Assembly (NCBI RefSeq): GCF_035969385.1
Contig: NZ_JAYKKJ010000003.1
Coordinates: forward strand, 124,001 to 188,000
From: SELP01 sp035969385
Lineage (GTDB): Bacteria > Pseudomonadota > Alphaproteobacteria > Rhodobacterales > Rhodobacteraceae
Length of the DNA stretch: 64,000 nucleotides
Reading direction: 5' to 3'
Shown here piece by piece: positions 49,526 through 58,123 of the stretch (position 1 is the stretch's first letter; the number at the start of each line of letters is the position of its first letter). Below the pieces are notes generated by a model, which was not told the origin of the DNA, did no database searches, and saw only the letters and a list, made by a program, of their open reading frames with translations. A program made the position numbers and the translations under genes.

Positions 49526-50827
49526 TCAGAGTTTGTCCCGAAGCGAGAACCAGACCATCGCCAGCACCAGAAGCGGCCAGCGCATGAGGACCCCGCCCGG
49601 GAACGGCGTTGTCGGCACCTGTGCCATAAGGTCGAACCGTTCCGCTTGTCCGGCAACGGCATCGGCTGCCAGTTTCCCGCCCATCGTCGCCATGGCGACC
49701 CCGTGCCCGGAATAGCCGGAGGCAGACAGGATGTTGCCCCGCAACCGTTCGAAATGCGGCATCCGGTTCATGGTGATCCCCAGCGTACCGCCCCAGGCAT
49801 GGCTGATCCCGATCCCCTTCAACTGGGGATAGATCTCCTCCATCGGGCGGCGGACATTGGCGGCGATATCCTTGGGAAACCGGTAGCCATAGCTTTCCGT
49901 GCCGCCGAACAGCATCCGGTTGTCTTCGGACAGGCGGAAATAGTTGATTACGAATTTGCTGTCGGCCACCGCGTGCCGGTCCGGCAGGATCGTCGCTGCA
50001 AAATCATCGGGCAGCGGATCGGTCGCCACGATGAAATTGTTGATCGGCATAACGCGCGAGGCCACCCGGCCCTGAAGGTTACCCAGATAACCGTTGCAGC
50101 CAAGGATCACGTGATCGGCGGTGATCTTCGCCTGTTCCGTGGTGACGATCGCGGGTGCGGCCTCGGTCAGGCCGGTGACGCGGGACATCTCAAAGATGCG
50201 AACCCCGGCGGACAGGCAGGCGCGGGCAAGCCCGAAGGCGAACCGCAGCGGGTGGATATGCCCCGCGCCCATGTCCAGCGTGCCGCCGTGGTAGGCCTCG
50301 CTTCCCACCAGTTTGCAGGTTTCCGCCCTGTCGAGGGTGCGGATGGCCGAATAGCCGTAGTCCTCTTGCAGTTTTCGCGCATAGGCGTGGGAATGGGCGA
50401 CAAAGCGTTCCCGGTGGTCGGCGTGGATGATGCCGGGGACAAAGGTCGCGTGGGCGTCATGCCGCGCATCCAGATCGCGGATCAGCCGGACCGAGTCTTG
50501 GGCGATGTCCCACAGGCCCCGCGCGACGTCGCGCCCGACCATGCCCTCCAGTTCATCCTGATCCAGCCTTTGGCCGCCCGACACCTGCCCGCCATTGCGG
50601 CCAGAGGCGCCCCAGCCAACCCGATGCGCCTCCAGCAGGATCACGTCATAGCCGCGTTCGGCCAGATGCAGGGCGGCGGACAGCCCGGTGAACCCACCCC
50701 CAACGACGCAGACATCGCAGGCCAGGTCCCCCACCGCCACGGGTTGCGGCGCGGGCTGTTCTGCGGTGTCTGCGTACCAGGACCGGGGAAATTCCCCGGT
50801 CCGGTCGTTGGCGGTCAGGATATCCAT
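49526..50827 (-). CDS. FAD-dependent oxidase, PuuB/OrdL-like (gamma-glutamylputrescine oxidase)
   Basis: A 433-aa DAO-family flavoprotein with VCVVGGGFTGLSAALHLAERG, GWGASGRNGGQVSGG and C-terminal NILSASGYSGHGVAMATMGGKL, the usual PuuB/OrdL arrangement. It ends in a hydrophobic segment (GGVLMRWPLLVLAMVWFSL) that might associate with the membrane. It follows the aminotransferase gene by 8 nt. The reaction would be oxidative deamination of a gamma-glutamylated polyamine. Confidence 0.88.
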   Translation of the reverse strand: MDILTANDRTGEFPRSWYADTAEQPAPQPVAVGDLACDVCVVGGGFTGLSAALHLAERGYDVILLEAHRVGWGASGRNGGQVSGGQRLDQDELEGMVGRDVARGLWDIAQDSVRLIRDLDARHDAHATFVPGIIHADHRERFVAHSHAYARKLQEDYGYSAIRTLDRAETCKLVGSEAYHGGTLDMGAGHIHPLRFAFGLARACLSAGVRIFEMSRVTGLTEAAPAIVTTEQAKITADHVILGCNGYLGNLQGRVASRVMPINNFIVATDPLPDDFAATILPDRHAVADSKFVINYFRLSEDNRMLFGGTESYGYRFPKDIAANVRRPMEEIYPQLKGIGISHAWGGTLGITMNRMPHFERLRGNILSASGYSGHGVAMATMGGKLAADAVAGQAERFDLMAQVPTTPFPGGVLMRWPLLVLAMVWFSLRDKL

Positions 50828-50835
50828 TGCCGGTC

Positions 50836-52233
50836 TCAGGCAGCGGGCTTGAGCATATCGTCCGCCTTGAGCCCTTCGTAGGTTTCGTCCAGCGCCTTGC
50901 GGGCGCGGGCGGCAAGGATATCGACCTCTTCATGGGTCAGGGTCAGCGGCGGCGACACGATCATCCGGTCGCCCACATGGCGCATGATCAGGTCATTGCC
51001 AAAGCAGCGTTCGCGGCAGCGCCAGCCGACGGTTCCGGCATCATAGGCAAAGGGCGCGCGGCTGCCCTTGACCGGCACCAGCGCGAGCGAGGCCATCATG
51101 CCGACGATCTTGGTTTCGCCCACCAGAGGGTGGTCGCCAAGGCTGTGCCACGCCTGGGCCAGATACGGACCGATGTCATCCCGGACCCGTTCGACGATGC
51201 CCTCATCTTCGATGATCCGCAGGTTTTCTAGTGCCACGGCGGCGGCGACGGGGTGGCCGGAATAGGTGTAACCGTGGTTGAAATCCCCGGCAGAGCCGAT
51301 GACGCCCGCGACCTCGTCCGACACCACGGAGCCACCTATCGGCAGGTAACCGGAGGACAGACCCTTGGCGATGGTCATGATGTCGGGGCGCAGGTTGAAG
51401 GTTTGGGAGCCGAACCAGTTACCGGTGCGGCCAAACCCGCAGATCACCTCGTCCACGATCAGCAGGATTTCATACTTGTCGCAGATGCGTTGAATTTCGG
51501 GCCAGTAGGTTTCCGGCGGGATGATCACGCCGCCGGCGCCCTGCACTGGTTCACCGATAAAGGCGGCAACGCGGTCTTCGCCCAGTTCAAGAATTGCCTG
51601 TTCCAGTTCCTGCGCGCGGGCAAGACCGAAATCTTCGGGAGTCATGTCGCCGCCTTCGGACCACCAGTTGGGCTGGTTGATGTGGTGGATGCCCTGAATG
51701 ACACCGCCCTGCTTGTGCATCCCGGCCATGCCGCCAAGGCTCATCCCGGCCATGGTCGATCCGTGGTAGGCGTTCTTGCGGCTGATGACGATCTGCTTTT
51801 CCGGCTTGCCCTTGGCTGCCCAATAATGGCGAACCATGCGCAGGTTGGTGTCATTGGCTTCCGATCCCGACCCGGCAAAGAAGACGTGGTTCAGGTCGCC
51901 CGGGGCAAGCTGGGCGATCTTCTCGGCCAACTGGATCGCGGGGACGTGGGTCGTCTGGAAGAAGGTGTTGTAATAGGGCAGATCCATCATCTGGCGGGCC
52001 GCGACCTCGGCCAGTTCCTTGCGGCCATAGCCGATGTTGACGCACCACAGACCGGCCATTGCGTCCAGAATGCGGTGGCCCTCGCTGTCGGTCAGCCAGT
52101 TGCCTTCGGCGCGGGTGATGACGCGGGCGCCCTTCTTGGCCAGATCCGCATTGGCGGTAAACGGGTGCATATGGTGGGCGGCATCCAGCGCCTGCAATTC
52201 AGCGGTGGGAGAGTTGATGGAAATCGTCGTCAT
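50836..52233 (-). CDS. class III aminotransferase, putrescine/polyamine:pyruvate type (SpuC-like)
   Basis: A 465-aa PLP enzyme with AGSGSEANDTNLR, the PLP-binding Asp261 in LLIVDEVICGFGRTG and the Schiff-base Lys290 in IAKGLSSGYLPIG, all as in SpuC-type omega-transaminases. ATG 52233 has GAGGA 7 nt upstream. The frame stays open 105 codons further, but that part is intergenic. It is first in the minus-strand catabolic operon and opens a transaminase route for putrescine beside the gamma-glutamyl route. Confidence 0.92.
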   Translation of the reverse strand: MTTISINSPTAELQALDAAHHMHPFTANADLAKKGARVITRAEGNWLTDSEGHRILDAMAGLWCVNIGYGRKELAEVAARQMMDLPYYNTFFQTTHVPAIQLAEKIAQLAPGDLNHVFFAGSGSEANDTNLRMVRHYWAAKGKPEKQIVISRKNAYHGSTMAGMSLGGMAGMHKQGGVIQGIHHINQPNWWSEGGDMTPEDFGLARAQELEQAILELGEDRVAAFIGEPVQGAGGVIIPPETYWPEIQRICDKYEILLIVDEVICGFGRTGNWFGSQTFNLRPDIMTIAKGLSSGYLPIGGSVVSDEVAGVIGSAGDFNHGYTYSGHPVAAAVALENLRIIEDEGIVERVRDDIGPYLAQAWHSLGDHPLVGETKIVGMMASLALVPVKGSRAPFAYDAGTVGWRCRERCFGNDLIMRHVGDRMIVSPPLTLTHEEVDILAARARKALDETYEGLKADDMLKPAA

Positions 52234-52336
52234 GGGCTGGTCCTCGCCTCGTCTTGCGGGAAATGTGCCGCCTTGGTCGGGCACGTCCGTCGGTGTCAGA
52301 AAGTCCGGCGGCCTGTCGCGCACCGGGATCGAACAC

Positions 52337-52364
52337 AGAATATCGGGGTCCGTCGGGGAGTCAA
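52337..52364 (-). promoter_or_regulatory. promoter of the aminotransferase operon
   Basis: On the minus strand TTGACT (52359-52364) and TATTCT (52337-52342) are 16 nt apart; transcription would begin near 52330, leaving about 97 nt of leader before the ATG. Confidence 0.55.
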
Positions 52365-52368
52365 TATT

Positions 52369-52380
52369 TTTGATCAAATT
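52369..52380. promoter_or_regulatory. operator-like repeat, copy 1
   Basis: TTTGATCAAATT, with the perfect 10-bp palindrome TTTGATCAAA, centred about 43 bp upstream of the predicted start of the aminotransferase operon, just behind its -35 box. Confidence 0.5.
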
Positions 52381-52682
52381 ATTAAGCTGGACAGTTCGAT
52401 CCCGGCCAGAACCTAACTGAACCGCCTCGGAATCTCCCGTGATTTCCGCGAAATGCCGAATCCCCGCACAGCAATATCGCAGGCATTCCCTACCATGAAC
52501 CGATACCGATTCGGTTGCCCGGCCGGGGGCGTGGACGCCATCTATCAATTATTTGAACACAACGCGCGATTTCCGGGCGCTCTTGGCATAAGCCCCCGGC
52601 CTCGCAGCAGTTTTCGGGTTCCCCCCTTGCAAATCTCCTGCGGTCATGGCCCGATGATTTCCGGATGATCCGAAGATAAATG

Positions 52683-52710
52683 TTGCCAAACAGACAACGT
52701 TTGATCAAAT
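52683..52710 (+). promoter_or_regulatory. candidate promoter of the polyamine ABC operon
   Basis: TTGCCA (52683-52688) and TCAAAT (52705-52710) are 16 nt apart. The -10 match is only 4 of 6. Operator copy 2 overlaps the -10 box. Confidence 0.4.
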
Positions 52711-52711
52711 T
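52700..52711. promoter_or_regulatory. operator-like repeat, copy 2
   Basis: A second exact TTTGATCAAATT, 53 nt upstream of the binding-protein ATG at 52764. The shared 12-mer suggests one regulator serves both operons. Confidence 0.5.
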
Positions 52712-52763
52712 TACCGGCAGGACGCCAAGAAACCACTCACAAAGATCACCAGGGAGACCCAAA

Positions 52764-53849
52764 ATGAAGATGACATGGCTGCCGATGGCCGCGGCCCTTG
52801 CCGCTGTCGCTGGCGCGACCACCGCGGAAGAGGTGCGCGTCTACAACTGGTCCGACTACATCGACGAAGAGCTGCTGACCAAATTCGAAGAAGAAACCGG
52901 GATCGACCTGATCTACGACGTCTTCGACAGCAATGAACTTCTGGAAACGAAAATGCTGGCCGGCGGGTCAGGCTATGACGTGGTGGTTCCCTCGGGCACC
53001 TTCCTTCAGCGCCAGATCGAAGCGGGCGCGTTCCAGCCGCTGGACCCCGCAAAGCTGCCGAACCTTGGCAACATGTGGGACGTGATCGAGGAACGCACCG
53101 CACAGTACGACCCCAACAACGCCTATTCGGTCAACTACATGTGGGGCACCACCGGCATCGGCTATAACATCGGCATGGTACAGGAAGCGCTTGGCGAAGA
53201 CGCGCCGCTGGACAGCTGGTCGCTGGTCTTCGATCCGGCCAACATGGAAAAGCTGGCGGATTGCGGCGTCTACTTCCTTGACGCCCCGGCCGAGATGATC
53301 CCGGCAGCGCTGCTGTATATCGGCGAAGACCCGAACAGCCACGACCCGGACGTGATCGCCAAGGCCGAAGAGGTCTATGCGGCGGTACGCCCCTACATCC
53401 GCAAGTTCCACAGCTCGGAATACATCACCGCGTTGGCCAATGGCGAGATTTGCGTGGCCGTCGGCTGGTCCGGCGACGTGTTCCAGGCGCAATATGCGGC
53501 CTCCGAGGCCGAGAACGGCCACGAGATCGACTATTCGATCCCGGTGGAAGGCGCACAGATGTGGTTTGACCAGATGGCGATCCCGGCCGATGCGCCGAAC
53601 CCGGACGCGGCCCATGTGTTCATCAACTTCATCATGGACGCCCACAACTCTGCCGCCGCCACCAACTATGTCTGGTATGCCAGCGGCAACGAGGCCGCGC
53701 AGGAATTCATCGATCCGGAGATCCTTGAATACCCGGCCGTTTACCCGGACGCCGAAACGCTGGGCAAACTGTTCACCACAACGCCCTATGACGCAGGCGT
53801 GCAGCGGGTTGTCACCCGCCTGTGGACCCGGATCAAGTCGGGCACCTGA
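52764..53849 (+). CDS. potF: polyamine ABC transporter periplasmic binding protein (PotF/PotD type)
   Basis: A 361-aa binding protein with signal peptide (MKMTWLPMAAALAAVAGATTA) and the conserved mature start EEVRVYNWSDYIDEELL found in putrescine/spermidine binding proteins. YDVVVPSGTFLQRQI and the aromatic/acid ligand regions GYSGD-type (VGWSGDVFQAQ) and WFDQMAIPADAPN follow. ATG 52764 has AGGGAG 8 nt upstream. A hairpin with T-run after it may limit read-through into the ATPase gene. Confidence 0.94.
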   Translation: MKMTWLPMAAALAAVAGATTAEEVRVYNWSDYIDEELLTKFEEETGIDLIYDVFDSNELLETKMLAGGSGYDVVVPSGTFLQRQIEAGAFQPLDPAKLPNLGNMWDVIEERTAQYDPNNAYSVNYMWGTTGIGYNIGMVQEALGEDAPLDSWSLVFDPANMEKLADCGVYFLDAPAEMIPAALLYIGEDPNSHDPDVIAKAEEVYAAVRPYIRKFHSSEYITALANGEICVAVGWSGDVFQAQYAASEAENGHEIDYSIPVEGAQMWFDQMAIPADAPNPDAAHVFINFIMDAHNSAAATNYVWYASGNEAAQEFIDPEILEYPAVYPDAETLGKLFTTTPYDAGVQRVVTRLWTRIKSGT

Positions 53850-53867
53850 TCCGACCTGACCGACAGC

Positions 53868-53897
53868 GCCCCGTGCCGGTTCCGGCGCGGGGCTTTT
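53868..53897 (+). terminator. hairpin with T-run between binding-protein and ATPase genes (attenuating terminator)
   Basis: GCCCCGTGCCGG and CCGGCGCGGGGC pair over 12 positions (one G-T) with a very short loop, followed by TTTTC. It lies in the 72-nt gap and likely lets only part of transcription continue, giving excess binding protein. Confidence 0.75.
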
Positions 53898-53921
53898 CAT
53901 TCCTCCGGACCCGAGAGTTCC

Positions 53922-55064
53922 ATGGCCCAGCCCGCGAAAAAACAGAACGTCTTTGCCCCCTGGCTGGACGACACCCAGAAACCGCTGATCGAATTTTCCA
54001 ATGTGACCAAACGGTTCGGAACCTTCACCGCGATCGACGATCTGAACCTTGCGATCTACGAGAAAGAGTTCTTTGCCCTGCTTGGCCCGTCGGGTTGCGG
54101 CAAAACTACGCTGATGCGGATGCTGGCCGGGTTCGAAACCCCGACCGAAGGAACAATCCGTCTGGGCGGAGAGGACATTGCCGCCGTGCCGCCGAACAAG
54201 CGCCCGGTGAACATGATGTTCCAATCTTACGCGCTGTTTCCGCATCTATCGGTCTGGGACAACATCGCCTTTGGGCTGCGCCGTTCGGCCATGCCCAAGG
54301 ACGAAATCGGCCCCCGTGTCGAAGAAATGCTGCGCCTGACCCGGCTGGAGAAATTCGCCCGCCGCAAGCCGCACCAGATTTCCGGCGGCCAGCGCCAGCG
54401 CGTGGCGCTGGCCCGGTCGCTTGCCAAGGCCCCGAAACTTCTACTGCTGGATGAACCGCTTGGCGCGCTGGACAAGAAGCTGCGCACGGAAACCCAGTTC
54501 GAGCTGATGGATATTCAGGAAAAGACCGGCACTACTTTCGTAATCGTGACCCACGATCAGGAAGAGGCGATGACGGTGGCCAGCCGCGTTGCCGTCATGG
54601 ACCACGGGCAACTGATCCAGGTCGCGACCCCGGCGGATATCTATGAATACCCGAATTCGGTCTATGTCGCCGACTTCATCGGCGATGTGAACCTGATCGA
54701 AGGCACCGTGACCGCCGTCAACGAAGGCACCTGCGAGGTCAGCTATGCCGAAGGCGCGGCCCCGATCAAGGCGGCCACCCCCGAAAGCGGTGTGCTTGGC
54801 ACCCGCGTCACCTTTGCGATCCGGCCCGAAAAGATCGTTGTCGGCAACGAACCCGACCCGACCCGGACCAACGCGGTGAAAGGAAAGATCGAGGATATCG
54901 GCTATCTTGGCAATATCTCGACCTACCACGTTCGGCTGGACAGCGGGCAGCTGATCTCGGCACAGATGACCAATTCGCGCCGCTTGGCGCGCCGCGATTT
55001 CACTTGGGAGGACGAAGTGTGGCTGTCGTGGACCGACACCGCTGGCCTCGTCCTGACGCGGTAG
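53922..55064 (+). CDS. potA: polyamine ABC transporter ATPase (PotA/PotG type)
   Basis: A 380-aa ATPase with Walker A LLGPSGCGKTTLMRMLAG, signature ISGGQRQRVALARSL, Walker B LLLLDEPLGALDKKLR and switch histidine VIVTHDQEEAM. A C-terminal TOBE domain is present (FAIRPEKIVV). It is followed 12 nt later by the permease genes of the same transporter. Confidence 0.96.
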   Translation: MAQPAKKQNVFAPWLDDTQKPLIEFSNVTKRFGTFTAIDDLNLAIYEKEFFALLGPSGCGKTTLMRMLAGFETPTEGTIRLGGEDIAAVPPNKRPVNMMFQSYALFPHLSVWDNIAFGLRRSAMPKDEIGPRVEEMLRLTRLEKFARRKPHQISGGQRQRVALARSLAKAPKLLLLDEPLGALDKKLRTETQFELMDIQEKTGTTFVIVTHDQEEAMTVASRVAVMDHGQLIQVATPADIYEYPNSVYVADFIGDVNLIEGTVTAVNEGTCEVSYAEGAAPIKAATPESGVLGTRVTFAIRPEKIVVGNEPDPTRTNAVKGKIEDIGYLGNISTYHVRLDSGQLISAQMTNSRRLARRDFTWEDEVWLSWTDTAGLVLTR

Positions 55065-55076
55065 GGGGATCATCCA

Positions 55077-55973
55077 ATGAACCTGCGCCGTTTTTCACTG
55101 ATCGGGGTTCCCTACCTCTGGCTTGTGCTGTTCTTCCTCGCGCCGTTTCTGATCGTCCTGAAGATTTCCCTGTCGGACTACGCGGTGTCGATCCCGCCCT
55201 ACACGCCGACGCTGGATATCTTCGGCGGCTGGGCGTCGATCTCGGATTTCTTTTCGAAGCTGGATTTCGAAACCTTCAAGTTCCTGACCACCGATGACCT
55301 GTACTGGAAGGCCTACCTGTCCAGCCTTCAGATTGCGATCATCGCCACGCTGATTACCTTGTCGGTCGGGTTTCCCATCGCCTATGGCATGGCCCGCGCC
55401 CCGGAAGAATGGCGTGCCACCCTGATGATGCTGGTGATCCTGCCCTTCTGGACCTCGTTCCTGATCCGCGTCTATTCGTGGATGGGCATCCTTGGCAAAG
55501 AGGGATTTCTGAACGGGGCCCTGCTGTGGCTTGGGATCATCGACGACCCGCTGACAATCCTGAATACCAACGTCGCGGTCTATATCGGCATCGTTTACAC
55601 CTACCTGCCCTTCATGATCCTGCCGATCTACGCGACGCTGGACAAACTGGACGTGTCGCTCTTGGAAGCTGCCGAGGATCTGGGCTGCACCCGCACCTCG
55701 GCCTTTTGGCTGGTGACCGCGCCCATGTCCCGGCCGGGCATTATCGCGGGCTGCTTCCTTGTCTTCATTCCCGCGCTAGGGGAATTCGTCATCCCCTCGC
55801 TTCTGGGCGGGTCGGGGACGCTGATGATCGGCAAGGTCCTGTGGGAAGAATTCAGTTCCAACCGTGACTGGCCGGTGGCCAGCGCCGTGGCGATCATCCT
55901 GCTGCTGATCCTGATCATCCCCATCATCCTGTTCCAGAAAAACCAGGAACGTCAGGCGGAGGCAGACCAATGA
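55077..55973 (+). CDS. potB: polyamine ABC transporter permease (PotB/PotH type)
   Basis: A 298-aa permease with six membrane helices and the EAA loop VSLLEAAEDLGCTRTSAFWLVTAPM. MNLRRFSLIGVPYLWLVLFFLAPFLIVL at the start is typical of PotB/PotH. Its stop overlaps the next gene by 4 nt. Confidence 0.95.
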   Translation: MNLRRFSLIGVPYLWLVLFFLAPFLIVLKISLSDYAVSIPPYTPTLDIFGGWASISDFFSKLDFETFKFLTTDDLYWKAYLSSLQIAIIATLITLSVGFPIAYGMARAPEEWRATLMMLVILPFWTSFLIRVYSWMGILGKEGFLNGALLWLGIIDDPLTILNTNVAVYIGIVYTYLPFMILPIYATLDKLDVSLLEAAEDLGCTRTSAFWLVTAPMSRPGIIAGCFLVFIPALGEFVIPSLLGGSGTLMIGKVLWEEFSSNRDWPVASAVAIILLLILIIPIILFQKNQERQAEADQ

Positions 55974-56785
55974 GACGGTTCAGCTGGTTCAACGCGACCT
56001 CGCTCACGCTTGGGTTTGCCTTCCTTTACATCCCGATGATCCTGCTGGTCGTCTACAGCTTCAACGGCGGCCGCAACGTGGCCGTCTGGGGCGGGTTTTC
56101 GACCAAATGGTATGGCGAGTTGGTCAAGAACGAAGCCTTTCTGGATGCCGCATTGGTGACGCTGAAGGTCGGGCTGATGTCGTCGACGCTGGCAACGATC
56201 CTCGGGACGATGGCGGCCTATGTTCTGGTCCGGGGCGGCAAGTTCTATGGCCGGACCCTGTTTTCCGGAGCGATCTACGCGCCGCTGGTCATGCCAGAGG
56301 TCATCACCGGCCTGTCGCTGCTTCTGCTGTTCATCGCGGTGGGGCTGGACCGCAGCGTGACCACCATCGTTCTGGCCCATACGACCTTTTCGATGTGCTA
56401 TGTCTCGGTCGTGGTGTCGTCGCGTCTGGTGTCCTTTGACAGATCGTTGGAAGAGGCGGCGCTGGACTTGGGCTGCACCCCATTCGATGCGTTCAAATCG
56501 GTCACCCTGCCGATCATCGCGCCTGCGGTCATCTCGGGCTGGCTTCTGGCCTTTACCCTGTCGCTGGATGACCTTGTGATCGCGTCCTTCGTGTCCGGCC
56601 CGTCGTCCACCACCCTGCCGATCAAGATCTGGTCCGCGGTGCGTCTGGGTGTCAGCCCGGAAATCAACGCCCTGTCCACCATCATGATTGGGATCGTGAC
56701 TGTGGGGGTTCTGATCGCCGCCTTCATGAACAAACGGGCGGTGGTGCAGCGCCAGAAGGACGAACAAAAGGCCGCCGCCGCATGA
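55970..56785 (+). CDS. potC: polyamine ABC transporter permease (PotC/PotI type)
   Basis: A 271-aa permease with six helices and the EAA loop RSLEEAALDLGCTPFDAFKSVTLPI; the N-terminal FLYIPMILLVVYSFN and the SLDDLVIASFVSGP segment are hallmarks of PotC/PotI. It overlaps the neighbours by 4 nt on both sides, coupling transport to the ligase gene that follows. Confidence 0.95.
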   Translation: MRRFSWFNATSLTLGFAFLYIPMILLVVYSFNGGRNVAVWGGFSTKWYGELVKNEAFLDAALVTLKVGLMSSTLATILGTMAAYVLVRGGKFYGRTLFSGAIYAPLVMPEVITGLSLLLLFIAVGLDRSVTTIVLAHTTFSMCYVSVVVSSRLVSFDRSLEEAALDLGCTPFDAFKSVTLPIIAPAVISGWLLAFTLSLDDLVIASFVSGPSSTTLPIKIWSAVRLGVSPEINALSTIMIGIVTVGVLIAAFMNKRAVVQRQKDEQKAAAA

Positions 56786-58122
56786 CCACCTTCGACGCCG
56801 AATGGGCCGCCCATGTCGCGGCCCACGGCACCCCGGACCGGATCGAGGCGATCCTGCCCGACATCAACTGCATCCCGCGCGGCAAATGGCTTCCGGGGAC
56901 CGAGGCTGGGAAACTGGCCAAGGGCGGGCTGCGCCTGCCGGAATCCACCTATGCGCCAAACATCTTCGGGGAAGAGGTGGATGACAGCGGCCTTGGCAGC
57001 GTGAAAGGCGACCCGGACGGGGTGCTTTTGCCCATTCCCGGCACGTTGCTGCCGGTGCCTTGGTCGGACGGAAACGTCGCGCAGATGCTGGTCGAGATGG
57101 TGGATGACACGGGCGCGCCGTCTGCCCTATCGGCCCGTGGACACCTTGCGCACATGCTCGGCCGTTTCGCGGCGCGGGGCCTGCATCCGGTCGTCGCGAC
57201 CGAGTTGGAATTCTACGTCTGCCGCCCGCGCGAGGAAACCACCGACGCGCCCGAACCGCCCTCGGGCCTTGGCCGGGCGCGCAACTATGACATGGGCGCA
57301 TTGGACCGCGCGGAAGAGATGATGGCGGAAATCATCGCCGCCGCGCAGGCGCAGGGGCTGCCGACCGATACGCTGACCGCCGAATACGGCCCCGGCCAGT
57401 TCGAGATCAATTTCCTGCACACCGCCGATGTGCTGGCCGCCGCCGATATGGCGGTGCTGTTCCGGCGGTTGGTTGCGGGTGTGGTCGGGTCGCATGGGCT
57501 GGAGGCCACGTTCATGGCCAAACCCTATGCCGATCATCCCGGCAATGGGATGCATGCGCATGTGTCGGTGCTGAACGATGCGGGCGACAATGTGTTTGCC
57601 GCCTCTGAAGGTGTGTGCGACATGCTGGGCCATGCGGTTGCGGGCGTTCTGGCCACCATGCGCGACCTGCAACTGGTCTTTGCCCCGCACCTAAATTCCT
57701 ACCGCCGGTTCCAGCCCAACAGCTTTGCCCCGACCAGCCCCGACTGGGGGATCGACCACCGGGGCGTCGCCGTGCGCCTGCCCGAAACAGCGGGCAAGGC
57801 CGCGCGTCTGGAACACCGGATCTGCGGCGCGGATGTGAACCCCTACCTGGCGCTGACCGGCATTCTGGGCGGCATGCTGCATGGGATCGAACAGGGGTTG
57901 GTGCCCCCTGCCCCGCTTGGCGCGGGTGAGGTTTCGGACAAGCCGCCGCTGTCCCACGACTGGCTCGACACGATCGCCGCCTTCCGCGCCTCACCCATCG
58001 CCCGCGACATCTGGGGGGCCGAATTCCACAGCGTGTTATGCGCGGTAAAAACGGACGAGGCGGCACAACTGACCCGCATCATCCCGCCCGTGGAATACCG
58101 CACCTATCTGGGACGCATCTGA
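56782..58122 (+). CDS. glutamine synthetase-like gamma-glutamylpolyamine synthetase, first copy
   Basis: A 446-aa GlnA-fold ligase. Active-site blocks: ATELEFYVCRP, EYGPGQFEINF (metal glutamates), FMAKPYADHPGNGMHAHVS (the GMHxH motif), NSYRRFQPNSFAPTSPDWG (ATP/ammonium-site arginine) and RLEHRICGADVNPYL. It lacks the adenylylation tyrosine context of GlnA and is encoded with polyamine transport genes, so PuuA-like ATP-dependent gamma-glutamylation of putrescine or spermidine is the best guess. It overlaps potC by 4 nt. Confidence 0.88.
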   Translation: MTTFDAEWAAHVAAHGTPDRIEAILPDINCIPRGKWLPGTEAGKLAKGGLRLPESTYAPNIFGEEVDDSGLGSVKGDPDGVLLPIPGTLLPVPWSDGNVAQMLVEMVDDTGAPSALSARGHLAHMLGRFAARGLHPVVATELEFYVCRPREETTDAPEPPSGLGRARNYDMGALDRAEEMMAEIIAAAQAQGLPTDTLTAEYGPGQFEINFLHTADVLAAADMAVLFRRLVAGVVGSHGLEATFMAKPYADHPGNGMHAHVSVLNDAGDNVFAASEGVCDMLGHAVAGVLATMRDLQLVFAPHLNSYRRFQPNSFAPTSPDWGIDHRGVAVRLPETAGKAARLEHRICGADVNPYLALTGILGGMLHGIEQGLVPPAPLGAGEVSDKPPLSHDWLDTIAAFRASPIARDIWGAEFHSVLCAVKTDEAAQLTRIIPPVEYRTYLGRI

Positions 58123-58123
58123 C

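Larger units (their letters stand above)
52234..52763. other. 530-nt divergent regulatory region of the polyamine locus
   Basis: No gene is supported. It holds candidate promoters on both sides and two identical 12-mers, TTTGATCAAATT, near each of them. It is more AT-rich near these sites than the flanking genes. The rest shows no tRNA, small RNA or insertion sequence that I can recognise. Confidence 0.7.

Noticed and set aside
52234..52548. N-terminal extension of the aminotransferase ORF (105 codons)
   Set aside because: It runs through the promoter, -35/-10 and operator; ATG 52233 has a good ribosome-binding site and family-typical N-terminus.
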